Source: Treponema sp. UBA792
GTDB taxonomy: Bacteria; Spirochaetota; Spirochaetia; Treponematales; Treponemataceae
Length of the DNA: 64,000 nucleotides
Direction: 5' to 3'
Assembly (NCBI GenBank): GCA_002296965.1
Contig: DBIW01000036.1
Span: 63,085-127,084, forward strand
The notes below the pieces were generated by a model. The model worked only from the letters and a program-made list of their open reading frames with translations. It was not told the DNA's origin and ran no database searches. Positions 7,606 to 17,289 of the stretch are shown here, piece after piece. A program made the translations under genes and the position numbers. The stretch's first letter is position 1; every line of letters begins with the position of its first letter.

Positions 7606-9606
7606 ATGGCTAGAACAGCGGAAATGAAATTGATAGAGCTGATGGTTCTGAAGCAGGATATAAACCGTGTGATTGAATATATCGGCAGAAAAGGCTCGTT
7701 CCAGTTTCAGTCGGGAATGGACCGCGGAAAGGAGAACGGCGGCTCACGTGAAAAATCGCTTCCTGATATTGACGGTGAATTTTTCGACAGGCTTCAGAAG
7801 ATAGCTTCGTCTCTTGGAATTCCGGACAGGGATTCCGACCTGAGCACATCATCGCTTCCGACTGATGATGACCGGACTGAGGCCGGGAAACTGCTCTGCG
7901 CCTATGATGCCCTCAGCGGAAGAATGGATGAGGCTGTCTCCCGGTCAAAGAAGGTGAACGATGCATATAAGGAGGCGCTCGCGTTCTCGAACCTTCAGGT
8001 GCCTTATTCCGAGCTGGAGCATCTTTCCTTTATCTCGCTTAAAATAGGAAAAATCGCCGCGGAGAATTTCGAGCCGCTCCGGGATGCTCTGTGCGACAAT
8101 GCTGTCGTTGTTCCTCTTGGAGACGACAGGACACATATACTCGTGGCGACGTCGAAGCGGGGCCGTTTCGCCCTTGAGACTCAGCTGAAGAATGTGGGCT
8201 TTGTGAACATGGAGATTCCCTCTGATTTCAAGGGAGTGCCCGCTGATGTGCTTGACGGCCTGAAAAAACAGAAAAAGGAGACAGATGCGCACCTTGATGA
8301 GCTTGAGGCCGAACGCAGGAATTTCGCTGACACCCATACGGAGATTATCCACCGTCTGCTCGGATGTTTCTCCATAGGAATGCAGGTCGCCGCAATAGAA
8401 GGCGGACTTCAGTCAACGGGGCAGGTTTACAGAATTACAGGCTGGATTCCGTCGTCGGAGACTGATTCGTATATGAAGGAGCTTGATGAGCTTACCGAAA
8501 GCCGTATCGCCATCCGTGAATACAGTCCCTATGAGGTGCCGTCTGTGCTGTCCGGAAAGGAGCAGGTGCCGGTGAAGCTGAACCACGGAAAATTCATATC
8601 AAGCTTCGAGCGCATGATTTTCAGTTACGGCTCACCCGTCTACGGCACCATAGATCCGACGCCTTTTGTCGCAGTTTTCTTTACGCTTCTTTTCGGGATA
8701 ATGTTCGGGGACTGCGGTCAGGGTCTGGTATTCCTTGTGGCCGGAATCCTGATGGCGAGGAAGGTGATAAAGGTGGGAGGATGGAACAAATTCGCTCCTA
8801 TTTTTATCGCCATAGGAATCTCCAGCACGCTGATGGGGCTGCTTACCGGTGAATTCTTCTCGAACGAGACCCTTCTGGAGCCGTTCGCGCTGCGTGTGAC
8901 AGGATTTTTCGGAGCTCCACATGCGCCGATTCTGAAGCTTATGCCGTCCTCCGATCCGTCGTCGATAAAGGCGATGTTCGGAATTTTCGGTGTGGCCGTC
9001 GCGATCGGTTTTGTGATAAACACAATCGGTCTTGTCATAAACATTGTGAACAGCATAATACTCAAGAAGTATGCGGAGGCATTTTTCGGAAAGAACGGAC
9101 TTGCCGGCGCGCTTTTCTTCTGGTATGTGGTCGTGATGGTTCTGCGGATGGTCCTTTTCGGACACAGCATCGCGGTTTATGACTGGATTGTGATAGGAGT
9201 GACGCTTTTCTTTGCGGCTTTCGCTTCGCCGTTCGAAAGGCTTGTCTCTGGCGAGCGTCCTCTTATCGAGAACGGTGTCGGTTCATATATAATATCGGGA
9301 CTTGTCGAGCTGATAGAGGTCATTTCGACATATCTGTCGAATACCGTGAGCTTTATCCGCGTCGGGGCTTTCGCCCTTTCTCATGCGGTGCTTGATTTCC
9401 TCATCCTTACGCTGACGCAGCTTTGCGGAGGAGTCGGCGGCATTCTGGTGCTTGTCGCCGGAAATGTGATAATCGTGGTTCTTGAGGGTATGATAGTCGC
9501 TATTCAGGTGATAAGACTCCAGTATTATGAATTCTTCTCCAAGTTCTTTCATGAGACCGGAAGGGAATTCAGGCCATTTAAATTTGAATATAAAAACAAA
9601 ATTTGA
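7606..9606 (+). CDS. ntpI: V/A-type ATPase membrane subunit I (a subunit)
   Basis: Stator membrane subunit that forms the ion half-channels beside the K ring. The N-terminal 340 residues are cytoplasmic with coiled-coil segments. From residue 345 (GTIDPTPFVAVFFTLLFG) there are seven or eight membrane helices. The essential arginine is visible in NTVSFIRVGAFALSHAVL (Arg585). The conserved MFGDCGQG loop follows the first helix. At 666 residues the length is normal. GGGGATAAGA precedes the ATG; K follows after 20 bases. Confidence 0.93.
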   Translation: MARTAEMKLIELMVLKQDINRVIEYIGRKGSFQFQSGMDRGKENGGSREKSLPDIDGEFFDRLQKIASSLGIPDRDSDLSTSSLPTDDDRTEAGKLLCAYDALSGRMDEAVSRSKKVNDAYKEALAFSNLQVPYSELEHLSFISLKIGKIAAENFEPLRDALCDNAVVVPLGDDRTHILVATSKRGRFALETQLKNVGFVNMEIPSDFKGVPADVLDGLKKQKKETDAHLDELEAERRNFADTHTEIIHRLLGCFSIGMQVAAIEGGLQSTGQVYRITGWIPSSETDSYMKELDELTESRIAIREYSPYEVPSVLSGKEQVPVKLNHGKFISSFERMIFSYGSPVYGTIDPTPFVAVFFTLLFGIMFGDCGQGLVFLVAGILMARKVIKVGGWNKFAPIFIAIGISSTLMGLLTGEFFSNETLLEPFALRVTGFFGAPHAPILKLMPSSDPSSIKAMFGIFGVAVAIGFVINTIGLVINIVNSIILKKYAEAFFGKNGLAGALFFWYVVVMVLRMVLFGHSIAVYDWIVIGVTLFFAAFASPFERLVSGERPLIENGVGSYIISGLVELIEVISTYLSNTVSFIRVGAFALSHAVLDFLILTLTQLCGGVGGILVLVAGNVIIVVLEGMIVAIQVIRLQYYEFFSKFFHETGREFRPFKFEYKNKI

Positions 9607-9626
9607 AATAGTGAGGTGAAATGACT

Positions 9627-9950
9627 ATGAACAGAAAAATTTTGGCGGTTGCCGCGATTCTCGCATGTTTCTCGGTCACGGCGCTGACGGCGCAGACAGC
9701 TTCCGCGTCTGCTGAGACAACGGCGCAGGAGTCTTCATCCGGTTCAGGTGTGAAATATATCGCCGCGGCCCTTGCGGTCGGACTTGCCTGTATCGGAGGC
9801 GGAATGGCTGTAGGTAAGATCGGTTCCGCGGCCATGGGCGCCATGAGCGAGAATCCGGAGCTTTCCGGAAAGGCTCTTCCTTTTGTCGGACTGGCCGAGG
9901 GTATCTGTCTTTGGGGTATGCTTGTCGGTGTCCTTATACTTATTCTGTAG
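9627..9950 (+). CDS. ntpK: V/A-type ATPase subunit K (rotor ring c subunit)
   Basis: Proteolipid of the ion-translocating ring: two transmembrane helices (about residues 40-62 and 78-106) preceded by an Ala-rich stretch with the features of a cleavable signal peptide (residues 1-25). The ion-binding glutamate is in FVGLAEGICLWG. The Na+ ligands of sodium-type rings (a Gln in helix 1 and Ser/Thr after the Glu) are not seen, which favours protons. I chose ATG 9627 because GAGGTG lies 8 bases upstream; ATG 9621 is too close. Confidence 0.9.
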   Translation: MNRKILAVAAILACFSVTALTAQTASASAETTAQESSSGSGVKYIAAALAVGLACIGGGMAVGKIGSAAMGAMSENPELSGKALPFVGLAEGICLWGMLVGVLILIL

Positions 9951-9962
9951 CGGGATTCCGGC

Positions 9963-10295
9963 TTGAAATTTTATATTATCGGTGCCAGAGAGATTGTCCT
10001 CGCATTCCGGCTGACCGGTGTGGAGGGGACTGTCGCCGAGAACCGTCAGGAGGTGCTGGACGCGTTCAACCGTGTCACGGGAAAGGGCGGAACGGCGGCT
10101 GTTCCTTCTGGAGAAATTCCCCGTGTCCTCATTCTTACAGAGGATGCGGCCGATCAGATTCAGGATGAGGAGATAGAATGGCAGAAGACAGGAAAGTTTC
10201 CTCTGATTGTTGAGGTTCCCGGACTTCAGGGGCATCTTGCCGGCCGGAAGTCGCTTTCCGATTCAATCAGGGAAGCTGTCGGTGTGAATGTGTAG
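9963..10295 (+). CDS. V/A-type ATPase central stalk subunit F
   Basis: Subunit F binds the D rotor subunit inside the catalytic A3B3 head. The 110-residue protein has the family pattern VLAFRLTGVEG near the N terminus, then a Rossmann-like alternation and VLILTEDAADQI. The start is TTG at 9963, as no in-frame ATG exists near the conserved N terminus. It lies 12 bases after K. Its stop overlaps the first base of a hairpin that separates F from E. Confidence 0.88.
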   Translation: MKFYIIGAREIVLAFRLTGVEGTVAENRQEVLDAFNRVTGKGGTAAVPSGEIPRVLILTEDAADQIQDEEIEWQKTGKFPLIVEVPGLQGHLAGRKSLSDSIREAVGVNV

Positions 10296-10329
10296 CCGTT
10301 TCGGACATAAGGCAGTCCGCACGGCTTTT
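10295..10329 (+). promoter_or_regulatory. Intercistronic hairpin between V-ATPase F and E genes
   Basis: GCCGT...ACGGC encloses an inner CGGAC / GTCCG stem (10295-10325), followed by only four T residues. It may act as a partial terminator or mRNA-end stabiliser, setting the ratio of the upstream ring and membrane genes to the downstream E-A-B-D genes. Confidence 0.4.
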
Positions 10330-10356
10330 GGCTGATTATATTGAGGATGAATCTTT

Positions 10357-10992
10357 ATGGAAGAGCTTAGGTCAACAGAGATTCTTGACAGGGAGATACA
10401 GAGTGACGCGCGCAGAAAGGCGGAGCAGATTCTCAGAAAAGCGGAAATATCCTGTGACGGGATTCTGAATTCCGTCGGCAAGGATATAGAGAAGGCGGAG
10501 GCGGAGAAAAGAAAATTCTACAGTCAGAAGCTTTCCGCATTCAAAAAGGATCTGGATGCGTCTGTTCCTCTTGAAAAGGAGCGTTTCGAGGTTTTCTTTG
10601 TCCAGAATTCGCTTAATGAAAGCATGAATGAATATCTGAAGTCTCTTCCGGAGGAAAAAAGGCTGGAGCTCGCGATGTCAGGTATCGACCGTTGGGCCGA
10701 CAGCATGAGCGGCAGAAAATTCAACGCCTACGTCTACGGTTTCGGTATGGAAAAGGCCATGACCGCGCTTCGTGCCAGGTTCGGGGATGATGTCGTGTCA
10801 TGTTCGGAGACAAAATTCGACGGGATTGTGCTTGAGGACGGCTGCGGACTGGAGCTGAAGGAGGGAATCATTCTGGAGTCCGATGACAGGCAGTTCAGAT
10901 GCCGGCTTACGGTCCCGGAGGTTCTTTCCAGGATTCTTGATGTGAACAGAAAGGAACTGTCCGACGCTTTGTTCGGCGGGAGTCATGACTGA
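10357..10992 (+). CDS. ntpE: V/A-type ATPase peripheral stalk subunit E
   Basis: Stator subunit that pairs with G/H to connect the catalytic head to subunit I. The N-terminal 90 residues are a charged helix with Lys/Glu/Ala repeats. The C-terminal globular part carries [15 protein letters not shown], comparable to the conserved GGIVV.. segment of the family. At 211 residues the length is normal. TTGAGGATGA lies upstream of the ATG, and its stop overlaps the A gene by one base (TGATG). Confidence 0.85.
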   Translation: MEELRSTEILDREIQSDARRKAEQILRKAEISCDGILNSVGKDIEKAEAEKRKFYSQKLSAFKKDLDASVPLEKERFEVFFVQNSLNESMNEYLKSLPEEKRLELAMSGIDRWADSMSGRKFNAYVYGFGMEKAMTALRARFGDDVVSCSETKFDGIVLEDGCGLELKEGIILESDDRQFRCRLTVPEVLSRILDVNRKELSDALFGGSHD

Positions 10993-12764
10993 TGATAGAG
11001 GGAAAGATAACACGGATCTCAGGCCCCATAGTTTACGCCGAGGGACTTGACGGCTGCGGTCTTTATGATGTGGTCGATGTAGGAGAAAAACGTCTCATTG
11101 GTGAGATTATACGTCAGAACAGGGGCAACGCGACTATTCAGGTGTATGAGGAGGACACGGGTATGCATATCGGCGAGAAGGTCGTATGCAGCCAGAGGCC
11201 TCTGTCGCTGCGTCTCGGCCCCGGTCTTGTAGGAAACATATATGACGGAATTCAGCGTCCGCTCGCGTCGATGTTTGAGGACGGAGGATCCTTCCTTCTT
11301 CCGGGACAGAGAACCGAGCCGCTTGACACAAAAAAAATATGGCGTTTCGAGGCCGCGCCGAATATTGCCGCCGGTTCTCCTGTCGCGCCCGGACTTCCTC
11401 TCGGCACGGTGAAGGAGACCGAGTCTGTTGTCCAGACGATAATGGTTCCGCCGCAGATCCGCGGCCGTGTCCTGAGCACTTTCAGCGGAAGCGGCGACTA
11501 CACAGTGGATGATGTGATAGGAACCACCGAATTCGGTGAGGAGATCCGTCTTGCCCAGTATTGGCCTGTGCGAAAGCCCCGTCCCTATGCGAAGAAACTT
11601 GCCGTATCGGAACCTCTTGTGACCGGGCTCCGTGTAATCGACGTGTTCTTTCCTCTCAGCAAGGGAGGCACGGCCGCAATTCCTGGCGGATTCGGAACCG
11701 GCAAGACGATGACCCAGCATGCTGTGGCGAAATGGTGCGATGCGGATCTTATCGTGTACATAGGATGCGGTGAGCGCGGAAACGAGATGACTGAGGTTCT
11801 GTCGGAATTTCCTGAGCTGATAGATCCGAGAACAGGCCGTTCCATAATGGAGAGGACAATCCTCATCGCGAACACATCGAATATGCCTGTCGCGGCGCGC
11901 GAGGTTTCGTTGTATTCCGGCGTGACCCTTGCGGAATATTTCAGGGATATGGGAATGACTGTCGCTATAATGGCGGACTCGACGAGCCGCTGGGCGGAGG
12001 CGCTCCGTGAGCTTTCGGGCCGTATGGAGGAGATGCCGGCGGAAGAGGGTTTTCCGGCCTATCTGCCGACTCGTCTGGCTTCCTTTTATGAGCGCGCCGG
12101 CCGTGTGACGTCACTTTCACAGAGGGAAGGTTCCGTCTCGATTATCGGCGCCGTGTCTCCTCCGGGAGGCGATTTCTCCGAGCCTGTCACTCAGCATACA
12201 AAGAGATTCATCCGTTGCTTCTGGGCTCTCGACCGTGAGCTTGCGAACGCAAGGCATTATCCTGCGATCGGGTGGATAGACTCGTATTCAGAATATGCGG
12301 ACGAGATAAAGGACTGGTGGGAGCTCCATAATCCGCTCTGGTCTTCTCTCCGCCAGGAGGCGCTTGATCTGCTTAAGGATGAGCAGCGCCTGCAGCAGAT
12401 TGTCCGCCTTATAGGACCTGATGCCCTTCCTGATTCCGAGCGGCTTATCCTGAAGGTCGCGGAGATGATAAAGAACGGATTCCTTCAGCAGAATGCGTTT
12501 GATGACATCGACAAATACTGCTCGTCTGAGAAGCAGATTCTGATTCTTGAGCTTATGATGGAATTCTACAGGCGCGCGCTTGCGGTAATAAAGAACGGCG
12601 CGCTTCTTCCTAAGGTCGTCTCGCTTCCTGTCTGCGAGGAGCTTGTCAGAATAAAGACGGCTTACAGAAATGATGAGATTGATAAAATTCAGGAAGTGCG
12701 CGGGCATCTGGACAGTCAGCTCGGCGAGCTTGAGAGATTGTATATAAAGGCGGCGGCAGTATGA
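10992..12764 (+). CDS. ntpA: V/A-type ATPase catalytic subunit A
   Basis: Catalytic subunit that binds and hydrolyses ATP in the A3B3 head. The P-loop is GGFGTGKT (residues 232-239), followed by [19 protein letters not shown] and the catalytic-site [14 protein letters not shown]. The A-subunit-specific insert of about 90 residues (non-homologous region) lies before the P-loop. At 590 residues the length is typical. Translation is coupled to E upstream and to B downstream (ATGA overlap at 12761). Confidence 0.96.
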   Translation: MIEGKITRISGPIVYAEGLDGCGLYDVVDVGEKRLIGEIIRQNRGNATIQVYEEDTGMHIGEKVVCSQRPLSLRLGPGLVGNIYDGIQRPLASMFEDGGSFLLPGQRTEPLDTKKIWRFEAAPNIAAGSPVAPGLPLGTVKETESVVQTIMVPPQIRGRVLSTFSGSGDYTVDDVIGTTEFGEEIRLAQYWPVRKPRPYAKKLAVSEPLVTGLRVIDVFFPLSKGGTAAIPGGFGTGKTMTQHAVAKWCDADLIVYIGCGERGNEMTEVLSEFPELIDPRTGRSIMERTILIANTSNMPVAAREVSLYSGVTLAEYFRDMGMTVAIMADSTSRWAEALRELSGRMEEMPAEEGFPAYLPTRLASFYERAGRVTSLSQREGSVSIIGAVSPPGGDFSEPVTQHTKRFIRCFWALDRELANARHYPAIGWIDSYSEYADEIKDWWELHNPLWSSLRQEALDLLKDEQRLQQIVRLIGPDALPDSERLILKVAEMIKNGFLQQNAFDDIDKYCSSEKQILILELMMEFYRRALAVIKNGALLPKVVSLPVCEELVRIKTAYRNDEIDKIQEVRGHLDSQLGELERLYIKAAAV

Positions 12765-14140
12765 GAGGAGTTGAATACCGTGGTGTGACATCTGTTGACG
12801 GACCTATTGTTGTCCTGAAACGGACGGAGAATGTATTTTTCGGCGAGACGGTCAGTGTCAGAGACCGTTCCGGGGAAAGACGGACAGGCCGCATAGTCGA
12901 TATTTCGGACAAGGCGGTAGTCGTTCAGATATTCGGAAACACGACCGGTCTTGACATAGATGATTCCACGTTTGAATTTCTTGACCAGCCGCTTGAGCTC
13001 CGGGTTGGAGAAGGGCTTCTCGGAAGAATATTCAACGGTCTTGGAGAGCCTGTGGACGGTTATCCCCCGATAATCTCTTCCGAAAAGCTGAATGTGAACG
13101 GAAATCCGATAAATCCCTATGCGCGTATCTATCCCCGCGACTTCATACAGACCGGAGTCTCGGCGATAGACGGAATGAATTCCCTTGTCCGCGGACAGAA
13201 GCTTCCTATTTTCTCCGGAAACGGACTTCCTCACAACAGGCTGGCCGCGCAGATTATCCGTCAGGCCAAGCTCCGCAGCAGCGACGAGCAGTTTGTGATG
13301 GTTTTTGCCGGAATGGGAATAAAATATGACGTGGCGAAATTCTTCACGGACACTTTCGAGGAGTCTGGAGTTCTGTCCAAGGTCGTCATGTTCCAGTCGC
13401 TTGCGGATGCGCCTTCAATCGAGCGTATAATCACTCCGCGCTGCGCGCTTACCGCCGCGGAATATCTTGCCTTCACGAAGGGAATGCATGTCCTTGTCGT
13501 GATGACCGATATGACCAACTACTGCGAGGCTCTGCGTGAGATTTCCACGACCCGCGGTGAGGTTCCGGGCCGCAAGGGGTATCCCGGCTATCTTTATTCT
13601 GATCTTGCTGAGCTTTATGAGCGTGCCGGAAAAATCAAGGGATCGGAGGGATCCATCACCCAGATTCCGATTCTCACCATGCCGAATGACGATATAAGCC
13701 ACCCGATTCCTGATCTTACCGGATATATCACCGAGGGACAGATAGTTCTTGACAGGGAGATGTCCCAGAAAGGACTCTATCCGCCTGTTTCCGGACTTCC
13801 TAGCCTCTCACGCCTTATGAAGGACGGAATAGGAGCTGACATGACCCGTGAGGATCATGCGGACGTGTCAAGCCAGCTTTTTGCGGCCTACTCAAAAGTG
13901 AAGTCAATCCGCAATCTGGCCGCCATAATAGGCGAGGAGGAGCTTTCTCCGCTTGACAGACAGTATCTGAGATTCGGCCAGAGGCTGGAGAATGAATTCT
14001 TCGCGCAGGACGAATATGAGGACAGGACTATAGAGCAGACGCTTGACATAGGCTGGAAAATTCTTTCGGTTCTTCCGCGGGAAGAGCTTGTCCGCATAAA
14101 ACCGGCATTTATAGACAAATATATGCCTTCCGGAGAATAA
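12761..14140 (+). CDS. ntpB: V/A-type ATPase subunit B
   Basis: Non-catalytic nucleotide-site subunit of the A3B3 head. It has the usual fold but no Walker A lysine motif: the P-loop position reads [15 protein letters not shown], which is diagnostic of B. The segment [15 protein letters not shown] is also characteristic. At 459 residues the length is normal. Its ATG overlaps the A stop codon. D follows after two bases. Confidence 0.96.
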   Translation: MRGVEYRGVTSVDGPIVVLKRTENVFFGETVSVRDRSGERRTGRIVDISDKAVVVQIFGNTTGLDIDDSTFEFLDQPLELRVGEGLLGRIFNGLGEPVDGYPPIISSEKLNVNGNPINPYARIYPRDFIQTGVSAIDGMNSLVRGQKLPIFSGNGLPHNRLAAQIIRQAKLRSSDEQFVMVFAGMGIKYDVAKFFTDTFEESGVLSKVVMFQSLADAPSIERIITPRCALTAAEYLAFTKGMHVLVVMTDMTNYCEALREISTTRGEVPGRKGYPGYLYSDLAELYERAGKIKGSEGSITQIPILTMPNDDISHPIPDLTGYITEGQIVLDREMSQKGLYPPVSGLPSLSRLMKDGIGADMTREDHADVSSQLFAAYSKVKSIRNLAAIIGEEELSPLDRQYLRFGQRLENEFFAQDEYEDRTIEQTLDIGWKILSVLPREELVRIKPAFIDKYMPSGE

Positions 14141-14142
14141 AA

Positions 14143-14772
14143 TTGGCAAAACTGAATATCGCGCCGACAAAATCAAATCTTCTTGCCATGAAGGAACAGC
14201 TTGCGGTCTCGACAGGCGGCTATGAGCTTCTGGAGGAGAAGCGTGAGATTCTTGTCCGGGAACTGATGCATCTGGTCGAGAAGGTAAAGCTGCTTGAGCG
14301 GGACATTGACCGGCTGACGGGAGAAGCCTATGCCGCATTCAGGCGTATGCTTATGGCCGACGGTTCGGATCAGATTGAGCGGATTTCCCATGCCGTGCAT
14401 TATGACTTCAACATAAGGGAGAAGAAGGTGACAATCGGCGGTATGCAGTTTTCTTCCATAGATGTGGAGCTTCCCCAGAAGGAGCTGTTCTATTCGTTCA
14501 TAGGAACATACGCGAATACGGACGCCACAATCGTCAAATTCTTCGAGCTGCTTTCGCTTCTTACGCAGATGGCGTCTGTCAGGACGATAGTATGGCGGCT
14601 TGCGGATGAGGTGAAGAAGACGCAGCGCCGGGTGAATGCGCTGGACAAGATGATAATACCTCAGACGGTCGAGACGAAGAACTATATAGAGGGAGTGCTT
14701 GAGGAGCGGGAGCGCGAGAATGTCTTCGTTCTCAAGGCTCTGAAAAAACGCAGCCTCAACAGGGAAAACTGA
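14143..14772 (+). CDS. ntpD: V/A-type ATPase rotor shaft subunit D
   Basis: Central shaft, a long coiled coil that turns inside the head. The family start motif is NIAPTKSNLLAMKEQL, and the C-terminal helix again is strongly charged (VNALDKMIIPQTVETKNYI). The start codon is TTG 14143, two bases after the B stop; CGGAGAAT in the end of B is the ribosome binding site. At 209 residues it is full length. It is the last ATPase gene; no terminator follows, and uspA comes 72 bases later. Confidence 0.93.
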   Translation: MAKLNIAPTKSNLLAMKEQLAVSTGGYELLEEKREILVRELMHLVEKVKLLERDIDRLTGEAYAAFRRMLMADGSDQIERISHAVHYDFNIREKKVTIGGMQFSSIDVELPQKELFYSFIGTYANTDATIVKFFELLSLLTQMASVRTIVWRLADEVKKTQRRVNALDKMIIPQTVETKNYIEGVLEERERENVFVLKALKKRSLNREN

Positions 14773-14844
14773 TTTTGGCGGGGATGCCGGAATTCCGGGA
14801 ATCAGTCAGCCTCTCATCCGAAAGGGGCTAAGGACAGTCAGATT

Positions 14845-15342
14845 ATGGGAAAAAATTTTTTCAGAAAAATTCTTGTTGCCGTGAACGGATCTCAGTCATC
14901 GATTCATGCCGCCATGTATGCGGTCATGATGGCGAGAACTTACAATACTGCCTTGAAGTCCGTTTATGTGGTTGATTCGGCCACCATAAAATATCTTGCG
15001 ATGAACCGTTTTCTTGTGAACGACGAGAAGGAGGATTTTGAGCAGAAGCTCCGGGAGGACGGAAAGCATTATCTGAGTTATGTGGAGATGCTTGCATCCT
15101 CAAAAGGGGTGAAGATGGAGAAGGAGCTGAGAAGCGGAGGTGTCTTCACCGAGATTATAAAGGCTGCCGATGAGTATTCCGCGGATCTGATTCTTCTGGG
15201 CGGAAACGAGCGTGAGCCGGGGCGGTCGGATGTCAAGCGCAATGTCCTTTCCTCAGCCCAGAGCGAGGTTCTTGCGAATTCGAAGTGTCCGGTTCTCATT
15301 GTCCAGAAGCCGAAGATAGAAGAGCTTTTCAAGATTTTTTAG
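14845..15342 (+). CDS. Universal stress protein family (UspA-like)
   Basis: Single Usp domain of 165 residues. It begins with FRKILVAVNGSQSSIHAAMYAV, the typical first strand and helix, and ends with SEVLANSKCPVLIVQ. The ATP-binding motif G-2x-G-9x-G(S/T) is imperfect: the segment EREPGRSDVKRNVLSSAQ lacks the final Gly-Ser, so nucleotide binding is uncertain. An AAGGA sequence precedes the start. It follows the V-ATPase operon and is nine bases ahead of the J-domain gene, so it may be read through from the ATPase. Confidence 0.85.
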   Translation: MGKNFFRKILVAVNGSQSSIHAAMYAVMMARTYNTALKSVYVVDSATIKYLAMNRFLVNDEKEDFEQKLREDGKHYLSYVEMLASSKGVKMEKELRSGGVFTEIIKAADEYSADLILLGGNEREPGRSDVKRNVLSSAQSEVLANSKCPVLIVQKPKIEELFKIF

Positions 15343-15351
15343 GCTTCTTGT

Positions 15352-16113
15352 ATGGATGATTTTTACAGGACGCTGGGAGTGCGTCCGGGGGCGACTCTGG
15401 CGGAGATAAAGCGTGCCTACCGTGAGAAAGCCAAGGTTCTCCATCCGGATCTGTCCGGCGATGTGTCCCGGAGCGATGAATTCGCGAGGGTCGTCCAGGC
15501 CTACCGTGTCCTTTCCGATGCCAGACAGCGTTCGATTTTTGACGAGTCATTTTTTGTAAGAGCCAGAAGAAACGGTCCGGCAGGAAAATCCTTTGACTAC
15601 AGGACATGGCTTCTTGGCCGTGATGATGACGAGAGCCGCTCGAAGCTTATCTTTTATGACCTTATGCATCAGCGTGAGGATGAGGCGGTCGCTGAATTCA
15701 AGCGGATGCAGATGTCACGATCCGGATTTTCCCTGAAAAAGTGGTTCACCCGCGAGGACTTCATGGATTACGGTTACATTCTCGCCGAGGAGCTTGTCAT
15801 ACGCGGAGAGTATTACGATGCGGTCATTCTTCTGGAGCAGATTGTCGCCATGGAGAAGACGTTCCATTATTTCAAGCTGTTCTTTCCCGAGGTGATGGAT
15901 TTCTCGCTCAATATTTTCCGCCGCAACATAGAGGGAGCCGTAAGCGACGAGCTTGCCATAGATGTCTGGGAGCGTGCGCTTGAGTTCGGCTTTTCTCCGT
16001 CTGATGACGCGTTTTTTCTCCGCCGTATGGCTGAGGCGTACCGCCGGATCGGTGACTCAAGGACGGCCGATATATGTCTGTCTGAGGCCGACAGGCTCGC
16101 TCCGGAGCAATGA
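15352..16113 (+). CDS. J-domain (DnaJ-like) protein with helical C-terminal region
   Basis: The N-terminal 70 residues form a J domain: FYRTLGVRPGATLAEIKRAYREKA, the HPD triad in VLHPDLSG, and YRVLSDARQRSIFD. J domains stimulate DnaK ATPase. The remaining 180 residues are helical and TPR-like, ending in YRRIGDSRTADICLSEADR. There are no Gly/Phe region or zinc fingers, so this is a class III co-chaperone rather than DnaJ itself. It starts nine bases after uspA. Its client is unknown. Confidence 0.85.
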   Translation: MDDFYRTLGVRPGATLAEIKRAYREKAKVLHPDLSGDVSRSDEFARVVQAYRVLSDARQRSIFDESFFVRARRNGPAGKSFDYRTWLLGRDDDESRSKLIFYDLMHQREDEAVAEFKRMQMSRSGFSLKKWFTREDFMDYGYILAEELVIRGEYYDAVILLEQIVAMEKTFHYFKLFFPEVMDFSLNIFRRNIEGAVSDELAIDVWERALEFGFSPSDDAFFLRRMAEAYRRIGDSRTADICLSEADRLAPEQ

Positions 16114-16126
16114 GTGTCCGTATGTG

Positions 16127-16155
16127 ATGACATAACCTGCTTCATGTGGTAATAT
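16127..16155 (+). promoter_or_regulatory. Promoter of rfbB-rfbA-rfbC
   Basis: ATGACA (16127-16132), 17 bp, TAATAT (16150-16155). The -10 ends 6 bases before the rfbB ATG and no Shine-Dalgarno is present, so a leaderless transcript is predicted. Confidence 0.65.
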
Positions 16156-16161
16156 GGTTCC

Positions 16162-17286
16162 ATGAGTAGAAAACTGCACAATATCCTTATTACAGGCGGA
16201 GCCGGATTCATCGGCTCCAATTTCATCCATTATCTGTTCGGAATGTCCTCCTCGGAGGGAAATCTTTTTGGCGACGCTGACTTTGCAGGAAACGTCGTGA
16301 ATGTTGACTGCCTCACCTACGCCGGAAATCTTGAGAGCCTGGCCGACGTGGAGAAGGAATTCGGAGGAAAACGCTATTTCTTCGAGAAGGCCGACATCTG
16401 CGACAGGGCGGAAATCGAGAGAATTTTCAGGCAGTATGACATCGACACCGTTATTCATTTTGCCGCGGAAAGCCACGTTGACCGTTCCATTCTGGGACCC
16501 GAGGCTTTCATGAGAACCAACGTGATGGGAACATTCACGCTGCTTGATGTCGCGCGCGGTTTCTGGAAAAAGGACGACGGCTCCATCCGCGACGACGTGC
16601 TCTTCCATCACATTTCGACCGATGAGGTGTACGGCTCTCTAGGTCCGGACGGATATTTCCGCGAGGACACTCCGTATGATCCGCGCAGCCCTTATTCATC
16701 CTCAAAGGCAAGCTCCGACCATATCGTGATGGCATATTTCCACACCTACGGTCTTCCGATAACGCTTTCCAACTGCACTAACAACTACGGCCCGTACCAG
16801 TTCCCGGAGAAGCTTCTTCCGCTCATGATTTCAAACATCCGCGACGGAAAGAATCTTCCTGTCTACGGAAAAGGCGACAACATCCGTGACTGGATTTACG
16901 TCGAGGACCACAACCGCGCCGTCTGGCTGATTGCGAGGAACGGAGCGGCCGGCGAGAAATACAACATCGGCGGCGAGAACGAGTGGCAGAACATAAAGCT
17001 GCTGCACAAGGTGATTGAGCTTACTGCGGCTGAGCTCGGAAAGAATCCGGAGGACGTGGAGAAGACGATAACCTATGTCAAGGACAGGCCTGGACACGAC
17101 AAGCGTTATGCGATCGACTGCACGAAAATCAAGACAAAGCTCGGTTGGGAAAGGAAGATGACGTTCGAGCAGGGCCTGAAGGCTACCGTGCACTGGTATC
17201 TGAACAATCCGGAATGGATAAACAACATCCTGAACGGAAGCTACAAGAACTGGATTGAGAAGAACTATACGGAGATGGGAAGGTAG
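16162..17286 (+). CDS. rfbB: dTDP-glucose 4,6-dehydratase (RfbB)
   Basis: Second enzyme of dTDP-sugar synthesis: converts dTDP-glucose to dTDP-4-keto-6-deoxyglucose with bound NAD. The Rossmann motif GGAGFIGSNFIHYL lies at residues 11-24. Catalytic residues are visible in STDEVYG (Thr-Asp-Glu) and YSSSKASSD (Tyr-x3-Lys). NCTNNYGPYQFPEKLLPL and NIRDWIYVEDH are family signatures. At 374 residues it is slightly long, owing to insertions after residue 30 and residue 130. It is first of three contiguous rfb genes; its stop lies inside the ribosome binding site of rfbA. Confidence 0.96.
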   Translation: MSRKLHNILITGGAGFIGSNFIHYLFGMSSSEGNLFGDADFAGNVVNVDCLTYAGNLESLADVEKEFGGKRYFFEKADICDRAEIERIFRQYDIDTVIHFAAESHVDRSILGPEAFMRTNVMGTFTLLDVARGFWKKDDGSIRDDVLFHHISTDEVYGSLGPDGYFREDTPYDPRSPYSSSKASSDHIVMAYFHTYGLPITLSNCTNNYGPYQFPEKLLPLMISNIRDGKNLPVYGKGDNIRDWIYVEDHNRAVWLIARNGAAGEKYNIGGENEWQNIKLLHKVIELTAAELGKNPEDVEKTITYVKDRPGHDKRYAIDCTKIKTKLGWERKMTFEQGLKATVHWYLNNPEWINNILNGSYKNWIEKNYTEMGR

Positions 17287-17289
17287 AAC

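Noticed and set aside
14787..14798. Perfect palindrome CCGGAATTCCGG between V-ATPase D and uspA
   Set aside because: It has no T-tract and matches the very common GGAATTCC pattern of the window, so it is not claimed as a terminator or operator.
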